IMG/VR virus record: IMGVR_UViG_3300032093_000174 | Span: 1 to 55,093 of that record | Origin: a virus | Strand: one strand, 5' to 3' | Length of the DNA: 55,093 bases | Part shown: piece by piece, positions 11,399 through 18,036 of the stretch | Position numbering within the stretch: the stretch's first letter is position 1 | How the letters are laid out: each line of letters begins with the position of its first letter | Made by a program: the position numbers and the translations under genes | Notes under the pieces: generated by a model | The model's database searches: none | What the model was told of the DNA's origin: nothing | The model's input: only the letters and a program-made list of their open reading frames with translations

Positions 11399-12844
11399 AT
11401 GAAGCTGAAGGAAGGAGCCAAGGCAGACAAGATTGCTCGCACAGGAAGAGTCCAAAGCTGGATGGATGACCCGGAAGGTCGCCTCGCAGTGAGCTGCACG
11501 GTTTTTGTAGTTGAAGATTCAATGGAAGGGGAGGAAGGCATTGAAGCATCTTGGCGCTTTGTTTCCCATGGTCTGCGTAATGGTGCAGGAGTTGCTGTTC
11601 ACTTGTCTAATTTGCGCGGCAAGGGGCATGAAAATGGCAAAGGGCTTGTAGCAAGTGGCCCTGTAAGTTTTGGCAAGATTTATTCCACCCTCAATGAAAT
11701 TCTTCGTCGCGGCGGCGTCTATAAAAACGGGGCTGTAGTATTGCATCTTGATTATGACCATCCTGATGCCCTTGATTTTCTAAAAGCTTCTAGGCAAGAG
11801 CTTCCATGGGTGAAGCGTTGTCTCAACGTAGACGAAAATTTCCTGGAACGTTCTTCCAAGGAGCTGATTGATACTCTCCTTAAGGGCATTGGCACTGGCG
11901 ACATCTGGCTTAACAAGATTCGCTACAACGAAAAAGGCGAGCGCATTCGCGCCAATGTTTGCCTGGAAGTGTATCTCCCCCATCGTGGCACCTGCCTGCT
12001 GCAGCATGTCAACATGGGCGCCTGCTCCATTGAAGACGTGACAGGGGCCTTCGTGGAAGGCATGAAACAGCTTTGTGAGCTTCATGGCAAAACGGGCGTG
12101 GGCGCCACGGGCGAATATCTTCCTTCTGTGATTGATAGGCAAGTGGGGCTTGGCATGCTTGGGCTTGCTAATTTCCTTTCCCTCCATGGCATTTCCTATG
12201 CCGACTTCGGCAAGGCCCTGAAAGCCTTTAATCAAGCAGATCCGCGAGATTGGTATGAAATTATGGACAAGCCAGTGGGCAATGCCGTATTTGCCATTCA
12301 TCAAGGCATTCATAACGCCGCTGAAGTGGCTCGTGAAGCTGGAATGGAACGCGCCTTCTGCATTGCTCCTACAGCCTCTTGCTCCTACCGCTACTTAGAT
12401 TCCAAAGGCTTTACGACAGCCCCTGAAATCGCCCCTCCCATTGCTCGTTTAGTTGATCGGGATAGTGGCACTTTCGGCGTGGAAAGCTTTGACTATGGGG
12501 AAGTGGAAATTGCCGCTGAAGTGGGCTGGGACAATTACAAACTGGTCGCAGATGAGCTGGTACGTTTGTATCAAAATACTGGTCTTTTCCATGGCTATTC
12601 ATATAATTCATGGAGTGACATTGTTATTTACGACGAGGCCTTCTTGAAAGATTGGCTAGAATCTCCTCAGACAAGCCTCTACTATTCGCTGCAAGTTCTC
12701 CCGGACACGCAACGAAAAGATGATGCTTACGCTGCCTTAGACGACGAATTTAAGACCATTTTTGGACTCAGCGATACTGAGCCCTTAGGAGAGACTGTCT
12801 CTTGTGACATAGATGCTGGTTTCTGCGCTGCATGTGCAGAGTGA
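11399..12844 (+). CDS. nrdA: Ribonucleotide reductase large subunit, compact type
   Basis: The enzyme reduces ribonucleotides to deoxyribonucleotides for phage DNA synthesis. At 481 residues it is much shorter than cellular NrdA (about 750) and lacks an ATP-cone. Catalytic elements are visible: first redox Cys C33 (VSCTVF), the N-x-C-x-E active-site motif at 186-190 (NVCLE, thiyl Cys C188), the partner Cys C199 (GTCLL), the phosphate-binding APTASCS segment and the C-terminal redox pair C476/C479 (CAAC). This compact kind is known from cyanophages, where the large subunit was long mistaken for class II; the adjacent small subunit argues for class I. Start ATG 11399 lies just after a terminator; ATG 11363 is less likely because it precedes the hairpin. 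Confidence 0.9.
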   Translation: MKLKEGAKADKIARTGRVQSWMDDPEGRLAVSCTVFVVEDSMEGEEGIEASWRFVSHGLRNGAGVAVHLSNLRGKGHENGKGLVASGPVSFGKIYSTLNEILRRGGVYKNGAVVLHLDYDHPDALDFLKASRQELPWVKRCLNVDENFLERSSKELIDTLLKGIGTGDIWLNKIRYNEKGERIRANVCLEVYLPHRGTCLLQHVNMGACSIEDVTGAFVEGMKQLCELHGKTGVGATGEYLPSVIDRQVGLGMLGLANFLSLHGISYADFGKALKAFNQADPRDWYEIMDKPVGNAVFAIHQGIHNAAEVAREAGMERAFCIAPTASCSYRYLDSKGFTTAPEIAPPIARLVDRDSGTFGVESFDYGEVEIAAEVGWDNYKLVADELVRLYQNTGLFHGYSYNSWSDIVIYDEAFLKDWLESPQTSLYYSLQVLPDTQRKDDAYAALDDEFKTIFGLSDTEPLGETVSCDIDAGFCAACAE

Positions 12845-12871
12845 CCCATCCTTCTCCTCCTTTTGTTGATG

Positions 12872-12889
12872 GGGCCGCTTTGACGGCCC
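12872..12889 (+). promoter_or_regulatory. Hairpin between nrdA and nrdB
   Basis: GGGCCG (12872-12877), loop CTTTGA, CGGCCC (12884-12889), followed by TCTTCTGTCTG and a pyrimidine-rich leader to the ATG at 12932. Its layout resembles the leader elements of the left block, though the loop differs. Confidence 0.5.
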
Positions 12890-12931
12890 TCTTCTGTCTG
12901 TTTTCATTCCTTTCCATCGCGCTTTCTAATA

Positions 12932-13672
12932 ATGACCGTCCTTGAAAAGAGCCCTTATTCAGCAATGATCGCCAAGAAGCGCCCCTGGCAAGCCACGCCA
13001 GTGGACAATTCGCCTGTGAAGGAAGGCGCTGAATCCACGCTTTTCAAGACCATTGCTTTGCGCCACCTTGAGCTGCCCGTGAAGGACTTGCTTGAGCAAG
13101 GCTTACAGAAGGAACTGCCTTCCACTCCTGGCATCATTGAAGCGCTGCGCTCCAACCAGAAGGATGAAGAGCGTCATGATGAAGCGCTGAACTACGTGGC
13201 TGCCGCCTATGGCACTGACGAGAAGGCAGAGCGAGAAGTGCAAAACATCTTGAAGGTGTGGATGGAGCACCCCGCCCATCCAATTCATAAAGTGTCCATT
13301 ATTGAGCGTTCTATCTTCTTCGTTGCCCTGCCGTTCTTCCGCTTCAATGGCAACATCGGCATGCGCACGGTGTCAGCCGACATTAGCCGTGACGAGCAAG
13401 TGCATTGTGGCGTTCATGGTCTGGTGGCCAAGGAACTGGGCGAGACGGAAACAGAAAGCCTTAATAAGCTGCGCATTGCCACTGCTGGCTGGCTGTTTGA
13501 GCACTTGGGCAAGAGCGATGATCAATGGCTCGACAAGGATGCTTGGATGCAGCGCTCTGAGCGCCTGTTCTGGGAAGGAAAGGCTTCTGGCATGGAAGAC
13601 TCCCGCCGTAGCCGTCAAATCGCGTTCTTTGAAAGTTCAAACGTAAATCTGCCGAGCTATGGCGCTGCCTAG
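12932..13672 (+). CDS. nrdB: Ribonucleotide reductase small subunit, no radical Tyr seen
   Basis: The 246-residue ferritin-like protein should supply the radical or metal cofactor to NrdA. Metal ligands can be assigned: E79 and H82 (EERH), E125 (IIERS), E155 and H158 (DEQVH), with E47 as likely sixth ligand. In classical NrdB the radical tyrosine lies four residues after the first ligand His; here that position is L86, and the nearest tyrosine is Y88. The protein is therefore likely to use a tyrosine-independent metal cofactor, as proposed for other cyanophage NrdB. It is shorter than cellular NrdB (about 320-380) and has no recognisable C-terminal FxxDxDF peptide. It lies 87 nt after nrdA in the same direction. 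Confidence 0.85.
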   Translation: MTVLEKSPYSAMIAKKRPWQATPVDNSPVKEGAESTLFKTIALRHLELPVKDLLEQGLQKELPSTPGIIEALRSNQKDEERHDEALNYVAAAYGTDEKAEREVQNILKVWMEHPAHPIHKVSIIERSIFFVALPFFRFNGNIGMRTVSADISRDEQVHCGVHGLVAKELGETETESLNKLRIATAGWLFEHLGKSDDQWLDKDAWMQRSERLFWEGKASGMEDSRRSRQIAFFESSNVNLPSYGAA

Positions 13673-13850
13673 TGCTATAGTCTCAGTTGAAGTCCTGTGT
13701 TTGCAGGCCAGAGAATTGATCGCCTCTGCCGGATTGATTCCCCGGTGCGCCCTCGACCCACATGGCAAGCGCAACGAATCATCAACACCCTCCATGCTTA
13801 GCTCCAGGACGCTGGATGACGCACAAACAGGAGGGTCACTGGGAAGCTGA
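13659..13850 (+). CDS. Possible small protein overlapping the nrdB end
   Basis: A 63-residue frame starts at an ATG inside the last codons of nrdB (MALPSAIVSVEVLCLQAREL) and continues with IASAGLIPRCALDPHGKRNE and a serine-rich tail. The first 40 residues look protein-like, but there is no clear ribosome site and no known family. Called with low confidence. Confidence 0.3.
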   Translation: MALPSAIVSVEVLCLQARELIASAGLIPRCALDPHGKRNESSTPSMLSSRTLDDAQTGGSLGS

Positions 13851-13979
13851 GATAGCGCTAGGTACATAACCTAGAAGAAAGGGGGGCAGTTCCCCTCATT
13901 CCCTTTTGCTACATTGAAGCCCCCGTTTTTCCTGCATTGACTGGCGTGGTACAGTGGTGCGGGTCACTTTTTGAAATCC
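13851..13979 (+). other. Intergenic region with hairpins
   Basis: Contains CTAGGT-ACATA-ACCTAG (13858-13874), then GGGG-GCAGTT-CCCC followed by TCATTCCCTTTTG, which could act as a weak terminator. TTGACT and GGTACAGT occur close together near 13937-13955 but are too close for a standard promoter. Confidence 0.4.
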
Positions 13980-14522
13980 GTGAGTAAAAAGAAGTGTCCC
14001 AAGTGGATTAAGGAATGTTGGGAGACTCACTCCAGCTCAGTGCTAGAGATTGATGTCGCAGTGGACTGGAGCGAACTGGACACTGAATGGAGTCGGTGCT
14101 GGTGCTGTGGCCATGAAACTAACAGGCTTCAAAAATGCCATATCGTCCCAAGTTCGCTTGGCGGCAGCGATTTAGCATCTAATTTTGTTCCATTGTGTTC
14201 CTTGTGCCACGATGAATCGCCTGATGTGAACGATCCACTAGAGATGCTTCAATGGATCAGGCAACAACAAAATCCCTTAAGTGGCCTTGGGCTTGGTCGT
14301 TATTGGCATCTAAATGATTTACTGCTAGAACTGTTCAACGATGCTGCAAAAAATTTTGACCAAGAATTATTCCAGGAGTGCCTAAAAAAAGCTTACAGTC
14401 AAGCGTCTTTTCATTTTTCTCAGTCTGGAGCTGGTATCAAGATGAAAAAAACAACAAGAGAATGGGTTCTTCGCAACGCCGTTACCTCGTACTTTGACAA
14501 GTTGGCAGCTATTGAATTATGA
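13980..14522 (+). CDS. HNH-type endonuclease-like protein
   Basis: A 180-residue protein with a zinc-stabilised beta-beta-alpha nuclease core: C40-W-C-C43, then KCHIVPSSLGGSD (catalytic H54 region), SNFVPLC and LCSLCH (C73, C76, H77). The helical C-terminal half (LFNDAAKNFDQELF...) is not recognised. HNH proteins in phages are often free-standing homing endonucleases or help packaging; this one is far from the terminase genes in gene order, so homing is plausible. No start ATG: GTG 13980 is chosen, TTG 13971 is possible. The stop overlaps the next start as ATGA. Confidence 0.75.
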   Translation: MSKKKCPKWIKECWETHSSSVLEIDVAVDWSELDTEWSRCWCCGHETNRLQKCHIVPSSLGGSDLASNFVPLCSLCHDESPDVNDPLEMLQWIRQQQNPLSGLGLGRYWHLNDLLLELFNDAAKNFDQELFQECLKKAYSQASFHFSQSGAGIKMKKTTREWVLRNAVTSYFDKLAAIEL

Positions 14523-15070
14523 GCGCTTTTGTCACTGCAGACATCCACCTAGATCACGCAAAAATTCTTTCTTTTGACACCCCTGACGGAAGTCCATTGC
14601 GCCCTTATTCCTGCTTGGAAGAAATGCAGCAGGATCTAGAAGAGCGATGGAATGCCAAGGTGCATCAGAAAGATCGCGTGTATGTGCTGGGCGATGTTGC
14701 GTTTTCCAAGACGGGCCTGCGCCTGATGGAGCGGTTCAATGGGAAAAAAGTATTGATTGCTGGCAATCACGACCGACTTCCAGCCAAGCTATATCTTCAA
14801 TATTTTGAAGACATTCGTGGTGCTTATTTTCACCATGGCGACAGCACGATGCTGGGCGGACTAATCTTCACGCACATTCCAGTGCATCCCAAAGGGCTGG
14901 TTGGTCACTATCGCGGTAATGTCCACGGTCACCTTCATGCTCATCTCGTTTTCACAGACGAAGGGCAAGTGGATCGTAGGTATTTCAACGCATGCCTAGA
15001 AAGGAATGATTTCTCACCAATCCCATTAGAGTTGATTAAAGACTTCTTCAAAAGCCGTGAGCGAGCGTAG
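14519..15070 (+). CDS. Calcineurin-like metallophosphoesterase
   Basis: A 183-residue protein with all the di-metal motifs of the family: D8-x-H10 (TADIHLDH), GDVAFS, GNHDR, a central His (FTHIPVHP) and GHLH (NVHGHLHAH). Phage members act on phosphoesters such as cyclic nucleotides, nucleotides or RNA ends; the true substrate cannot be told. The length fits the short MPP class. It overlaps the HNH gene by four bases and the next small gene by 14, so the three are probably cotranscribed. Confidence 0.9.
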   Translation: MSAFVTADIHLDHAKILSFDTPDGSPLRPYSCLEEMQQDLEERWNAKVHQKDRVYVLGDVAFSKTGLRLMERFNGKKVLIAGNHDRLPAKLYLQYFEDIRGAYFHHGDSTMLGGLIFTHIPVHPKGLVGHYRGNVHGHLHAHLVFTDEGQVDRRYFNACLERNDFSPIPLELIKDFFKSRERA

Positions 15071-15269
15071 GACGTTTGACACGCCCATTCGTTGTAAATG
15101 GAACGCGCCCATTCATAATTTGTTGAAAGCCATTGATAATCACACCGAACTATTTCTTCTCCATGGAGACCCTTGGCATGCCGAAAAGGCAGCAGAACTC
15201 AGGGCTTATGTTCACGAACTAAAAACTTGGATCCACAAAGAAGAGCAAAATACCCTCAGCCAGATTTGA
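15057..15269 (+). CDS. Small phage protein, 70 residues
   Basis: It starts at GTG 15057 inside the metallophosphoesterase 3' end. The product begins MSERRTFDTPIRCKWNAPIH and ends ELKTWIHKEEQNTLSQI. The segment ELFLLHGDPWHAEKAAELRA followed by a helix recalls small cyanophage proteins of unknown role. Its last 19 bases overlap, on the opposite strand, the 3' end of the tRNA-Leu gene. Confidence 0.65.
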   Translation: MSERRTFDTPIRCKWNAPIHNLLKAIDNHTELFLLHGDPWHAEKAAELRAYVHELKTWIHKEEQNTLSQI

Positions 15270-15324
15270 ACTGGCACTTGGCAGATTTTAAATCTGCGGC
15301 CTCTTCCGTTTGGGCTATGAGGGC
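15251..15324 (-). tRNA. tRNA-Leu (anticodon UAA), short variable loop
   Basis: Read on the minus strand: acceptor GCCCTCA with TGAGGGT (one G-U), D arm GCC/GGC with GG in the loop, anticodon arm GCAGA/TCTGC with loop TTTAAAA (anticodon TAA), variable loop CAAGT, T arm GCCAG/CTGGC with loop TTCAAAT, discriminator A. All helices pair. CCA is not encoded. The anticodon assigns it to leucine codon UUA, but the 5-nt variable loop is unusual because leucine tRNAs normally have a long variable arm. Confidence 0.9.
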
Positions 15325-15395
15325 GTGAGACAGAACTTATCCCGCATTAGGGAATTAACAGGTGCGGCCTGTAGTTCTGTCAACAAGAACCATGA

Positions 15396-15527
15396 ATGCT
15401 TCAACTCATTCACGGCATCTCCGAAACCAGCATTGACGAGGATACTGGTGCCGTTGGCCAACGGGCTCCTGCAGGAAGCCTCAAAAGTTTAGCAGCGCCA
15501 GCTCCAAAACACAACCGCTCCTTGTGA
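15396..15527 (+). CDS. Possible small protein, 43 residues
   Basis: An ATG at 15396 opens MLQLIHGISETSIDEDTGAV, followed by GQRAPAGSLKSLAAPAPKHN and a stop. A GTGA overlap at 15524 would start a further 25-residue frame (VSTIAYVRALLLAEALQLLF...). Both lie in a gap of about 300 nt between the tRNA and the convergent minus-strand genes. The translation looks plausible, but no family or ribosome site was seen. Confidence 0.3.
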   Translation: MLQLIHGISETSIDEDTGAVGQRAPAGSLKSLAAPAPKHNRSL

Positions 15528-15619
15528 GCACAATTGCTTATGTACGTGCCTTGCTTCTCGCAGAGGCACTACAACTTCTCTTTTCTGACCATGAAGGATA
15601 AACAACAGTCCAACCATGG

Positions 15620-15850
15620 CTAGATGTCATAAAGCTTGCATCGCGGAGAATCGGGGAATAGCGAACATTCCTTGTCCCACCAATCCCCCCTGTCTTTCTC
15701 TCCATTGAGCCAATAATATTGCTGCATGTGGTGAGCGTAGGCCTTTTCGGCCAGTTTGCGATCTTCCATGCTCACGCCAGGCTCTTGCATGGCATAAGCG
15801 GCTTCAATGGCAGCGTGAAACGCCTCTTCAGCAGCCCGAGAAAGAACCAT
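15620..15850 (-). CDS. CP12-tail-like small protein
   Basis: A 76-residue product: helical N-terminal part (AAEEAFHAAIEAAYAMQEPG, LAEKAYAHHMQQYYWLN) and a C-terminal ECSLFPDSPRCKLYDI. The tail matches the CP12 C-terminus exactly in spacing: C62-x3-P66-D67-x3-C71-K-x-Y74-D75. CP12 is the redox switch of the Calvin cycle, whose C-terminal disulfide loop binds GAPDH; full CP12 is about 75 residues. The middle CP12 motif AWD.VEELQAEA.H is not present, so this is either a CP12 tail mimic or an unrelated cysteine-knot ending. Cyanophages are known to carry CP12. Minus strand, near the tRNA. Confidence 0.55.
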   Translation of the reverse strand: MVLSRAAEEAFHAAIEAAYAMQEPGVSMEDRKLAEKAYAHHMQQYYWLNGEKDRGDWWDKECSLFPDSPRCKLYDI

Positions 15851-15874
15851 GGTGGAAACGCAAGTACGGCTAGT

Positions 15875-16063
15875 CTATTCAACGCTTTCTTTCTTTGCAA
15901 GTTGCTCCACCTTTAACTGCTGTTGCAGCTTTTTTAGGCGTGGCAGGAGCGAGGGTTCATAAAAGTGATCTGCTGCTAGCAGTTGAAGAGCAGTTTGCCT
16001 ATCAGCTTCTAACAATGCAACAAGATACGACACCTCCTTCAAAGAAAGATAAAAATGGTTCAT
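15875..16063 (-). CDS. Small helical protein, 62 residues
   Basis: The product begins MNHFYLSLKEVSYLVALLEA and ends QQLKVEQLAKKESVE. It is two amphipathic helices with a short YEPSLLPRLKK link. It lies between the CP12-tail protein and terL on the same strand, 48 nt downstream of the terL stop. In small-terminase position it could be related to packaging, but no HTH is visible and the size is small. The function is unknown. Confidence 0.6.
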   Translation of the reverse strand: MNHFYLSLKEVSYLVALLEADRQTALQLLAADHFYEPSLLPRLKKLQQQLKVEQLAKKESVE

Positions 16064-16111
16064 TTTTCAAAAAAGACGATAATTCTAAATTCCTGAAAAT
16101 TCTAGTGGTGA

Positions 16112-17488
16112 TCAGCGTACCAGACTATTCAGCCAATCAATATCATTATCCTTAGAGGCCTCAAGAATGGCACCAGCCAAGGCAAAAGCGTAGTCGTCTA
16201 CGCCCACTTCTTTGCCACCAGTTACCGCCCATTGCCCACTGCTTCTGTAGATAACACTGAGGTTTTTCAGTTGCTTGACGGCCTTCTCGTGAGGATACAT
16301 TTCAATAAGGCCAGCATTAAAGAGCTCCTTCATTTTGCTAAACGCTTTCATCTTGGTACTAACGGACCAAGCAAGTTCGGCAATGGGGAAGTCCTTAGAC
16401 ATGCTTTGAATGGTGCCAGAACTGTTGAACTGGTCAAGCACGATGCTTTGAAAATCGTAAATGCGATGGTGCTCCCTGATCCATTCTTCTACCTTGGCAA
16501 TATTCACTTCTTTCTTTCCGCCAATATCAAAATCAGGCTCAAAGGCATGAAATTTGTCCACCACTAGGCGCTCACCCTCGTAATGCACGATGCAAGCAGT
16601 GTAATCATCTCGACCCACGCCACCACGAGCAGGGTCAAGGGCTAGTACATATGTTCCCATTAGTTCACGCTGCGGAAACAAAATGCCCCTTTCTTTGTTC
16701 ACTGAAATGTCAACAATCTCCGCTGCCAACAATGCAGAGTTGTTCTTGGCAAACTGAGCACCATATTCCACCCAGAACTTATCAGGGTCGCGCTTTAGCT
16801 CAGCGTCAAGGAACGGACACCCCCATGGCAAATTTGGATTGACTGTCCAAGTGGCCAGGTTTTCCGCTTGCATGAACGGGTAGTCACCAGACGTGGCTTC
16901 GCAATAGTGCTGATAAAACAGACCATCAGTGAGCCATGGTGAAGATAGTTCCAGGATGCGACCGTGCTTACCAAACTGAGCGATGGAGGGAGACAGGGCT
17001 TGGTAAATGGCGCCAGCGCCACGGTTGGCATCGCCTTCAATGGCAAAGCTCAGCTCGTCCATGATCAGCATCACCACGGCTTTACCACGAGAAGCACGAG
17101 CCGATGCGGGGATGGCCTGGAACACGCAATTATTGCTCACTTCAATCTCAGTGGCTGTCTCCCTGGTAATTTCACCCACCAAGGGAGAGTCCATCAATAA
17201 TTGACGGATGTTGTTCAGGGCAAGCTTGGCCTGACTTTGATCGTTTGCAATGGTGAGGATGTAAAACTTTTCTGACTTTCTTACGCGCCTCTTGTATTGA
17301 TCCTCTAGAACGAAGCAGGCATAGAGCGCTGCAATGGAGGCCATGAGCGTCTTGCCACAGCGTCGGCCTAGTGCCCACACAGCGTGCGTCTTGTCTCCAC
17401 CAAAATAAGAATCAAGAATGCGCTTCTGCTCAGGCCACAGCTCCAATTGCAAAACTAGCTTGGCAAATTCACTGCATTTAAGCTTCAT
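16112..17488 (-). CDS. terL: Terminase large subunit
   Basis: The packaging motor ATPase-nuclease cuts the concatemer and pumps DNA into the prohead. At 458 residues it is complete. ATPase motifs: Walker A GRRCGKT (41-47), Walker B LIMDELS with D144-E145. Nuclease motifs: D285 (LALDPARGG), D352 (IVLDQFNSSG) and D431/D432 (VDDYAFAL), the acidic triad of the RNase H fold. Its start overlaps the stop of the upstream minus-strand gene by four bases. It is divergent from the portal gene, an unusual arrangement since terL and portal normally share a strand. The small terminase was not identified. Confidence 0.95.
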   Translation of the reverse strand: MKLKCSEFAKLVLQLELWPEQKRILDSYFGGDKTHAVWALGRRCGKTLMASIAALYACFVLEDQYKRRVRKSEKFYILTIANDQSQAKLALNNIRQLLMDSPLVGEITRETATEIEVSNNCVFQAIPASARASRGKAVVMLIMDELSFAIEGDANRGAGAIYQALSPSIAQFGKHGRILELSSPWLTDGLFYQHYCEATSGDYPFMQAENLATWTVNPNLPWGCPFLDAELKRDPDKFWVEYGAQFAKNNSALLAAEIVDISVNKERGILFPQRELMGTYVLALDPARGGVGRDDYTACIVHYEGERLVVDKFHAFEPDFDIGGKKEVNIAKVEEWIREHHRIYDFQSIVLDQFNSSGTIQSMSKDFPIAELAWSVSTKMKAFSKMKELFNAGLIEMYPHEKAVKQLKNLSVIYRSSGQWAVTGGKEVGVDDYAFALAGAILEASKDNDIDWLNSLVR

Positions 17489-17970
17489 GCAAGTTCATCC
17501 ATGCTGCGCAACTTTTCTTTAGGGAAAAAATATGCAGGGCGTCCACGAGCCGGATCAGCCCAATATTTTCCCTCCATCGCCTCCTCTCCATAGCACCAGC
17601 CATGGATGAGGGTGGTCTTGTTTTCAATCGTAACCAAGACAAACTTCTTTTTCGGGCTTTCGTTTTTTTGGACGATTAAGTCATATTTATGCTTGCTTCT
17701 GGTTTTCACATCAATGCCAGGCAAATCATCGGAACCGCGCTTAGCTTCAGTTTCCTGATAAAGCAAAGGCTTCATGCCCAGATACGAGGCCACTGCCATT
17801 TCCCCTGCAGCGCCCAGCAGGTGAATATCCAGAGCTTTGATTCCTTGCCAGGCCCCACCATTACGCCCGCGCAAGCCTTTGCTTTCATTAAAGCCCTGGC
17901 GCCTCAGTCCTTCCTCCATGGCCAATTGACGTTCTTCATCGGTGAAGACAAATTCAATGGGAGTGGGCAT
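17485..17970 (-). CDS. Putative PD-(D/E)XK-fold protein
   Basis: A 161-residue product from ATG 17970 (MPTPIEFVFTDEERQLAMEE). The pattern GAAGEMAVASYLG (with a conserved Glu on a helix), then RGSDDLPGIDVKTRSKHKYDLIV, fits the restriction-endonuclease-like core E...D..(D/E)xK, with D-V-K as the active-site strand. It ends with a W-rich strand segment (IHGWCYGEEAMEGKYWADPA). Phage proteins of this type are found near terminases; a role in DNA processing is inferred. The frame continues upstream to 18144, but that would overlap the portal gene; 17970 leaves a 66-bp divergent region. Confidence 0.6.
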   Translation of the reverse strand: MPTPIEFVFTDEERQLAMEEGLRRQGFNESKGLRGRNGGAWQGIKALDIHLLGAAGEMAVASYLGMKPLLYQETEAKRGSDDLPGIDVKTRSKHKYDLIVQKNESPKKKFVLVTIENKTTLIHGWCYGEEAMEGKYWADPARGRPAYFFPKEKLRSMDELA

Positions 17971-17985
17971 GATCAAATGGACATC

Positions 17986-18002
17986 GTGGCTACTGTAGCC
18001 AC
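17986..18002. promoter_or_regulatory. Perfect inverted repeat in the terL/portal divergent gap
   Basis: GTGGCTAC (17986-17993), one base, GTAGCCAC (17995-18002). It lies midway between the two divergent starts (17970 minus, 18037 plus). CATAAT at 18023-18028 could be a -10 for the portal operon, without a clear -35. Confidence 0.5.
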
Positions 18003-18036
18003 CAGTTAGCATGGATGCAACACATAATGCGGGAAA

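Noticed and set aside
13735-13760. tRNA-like T-arm (GGATTGATTCCCC)
   Set aside because: No matching acceptor, D or anticodon arms are found around it.
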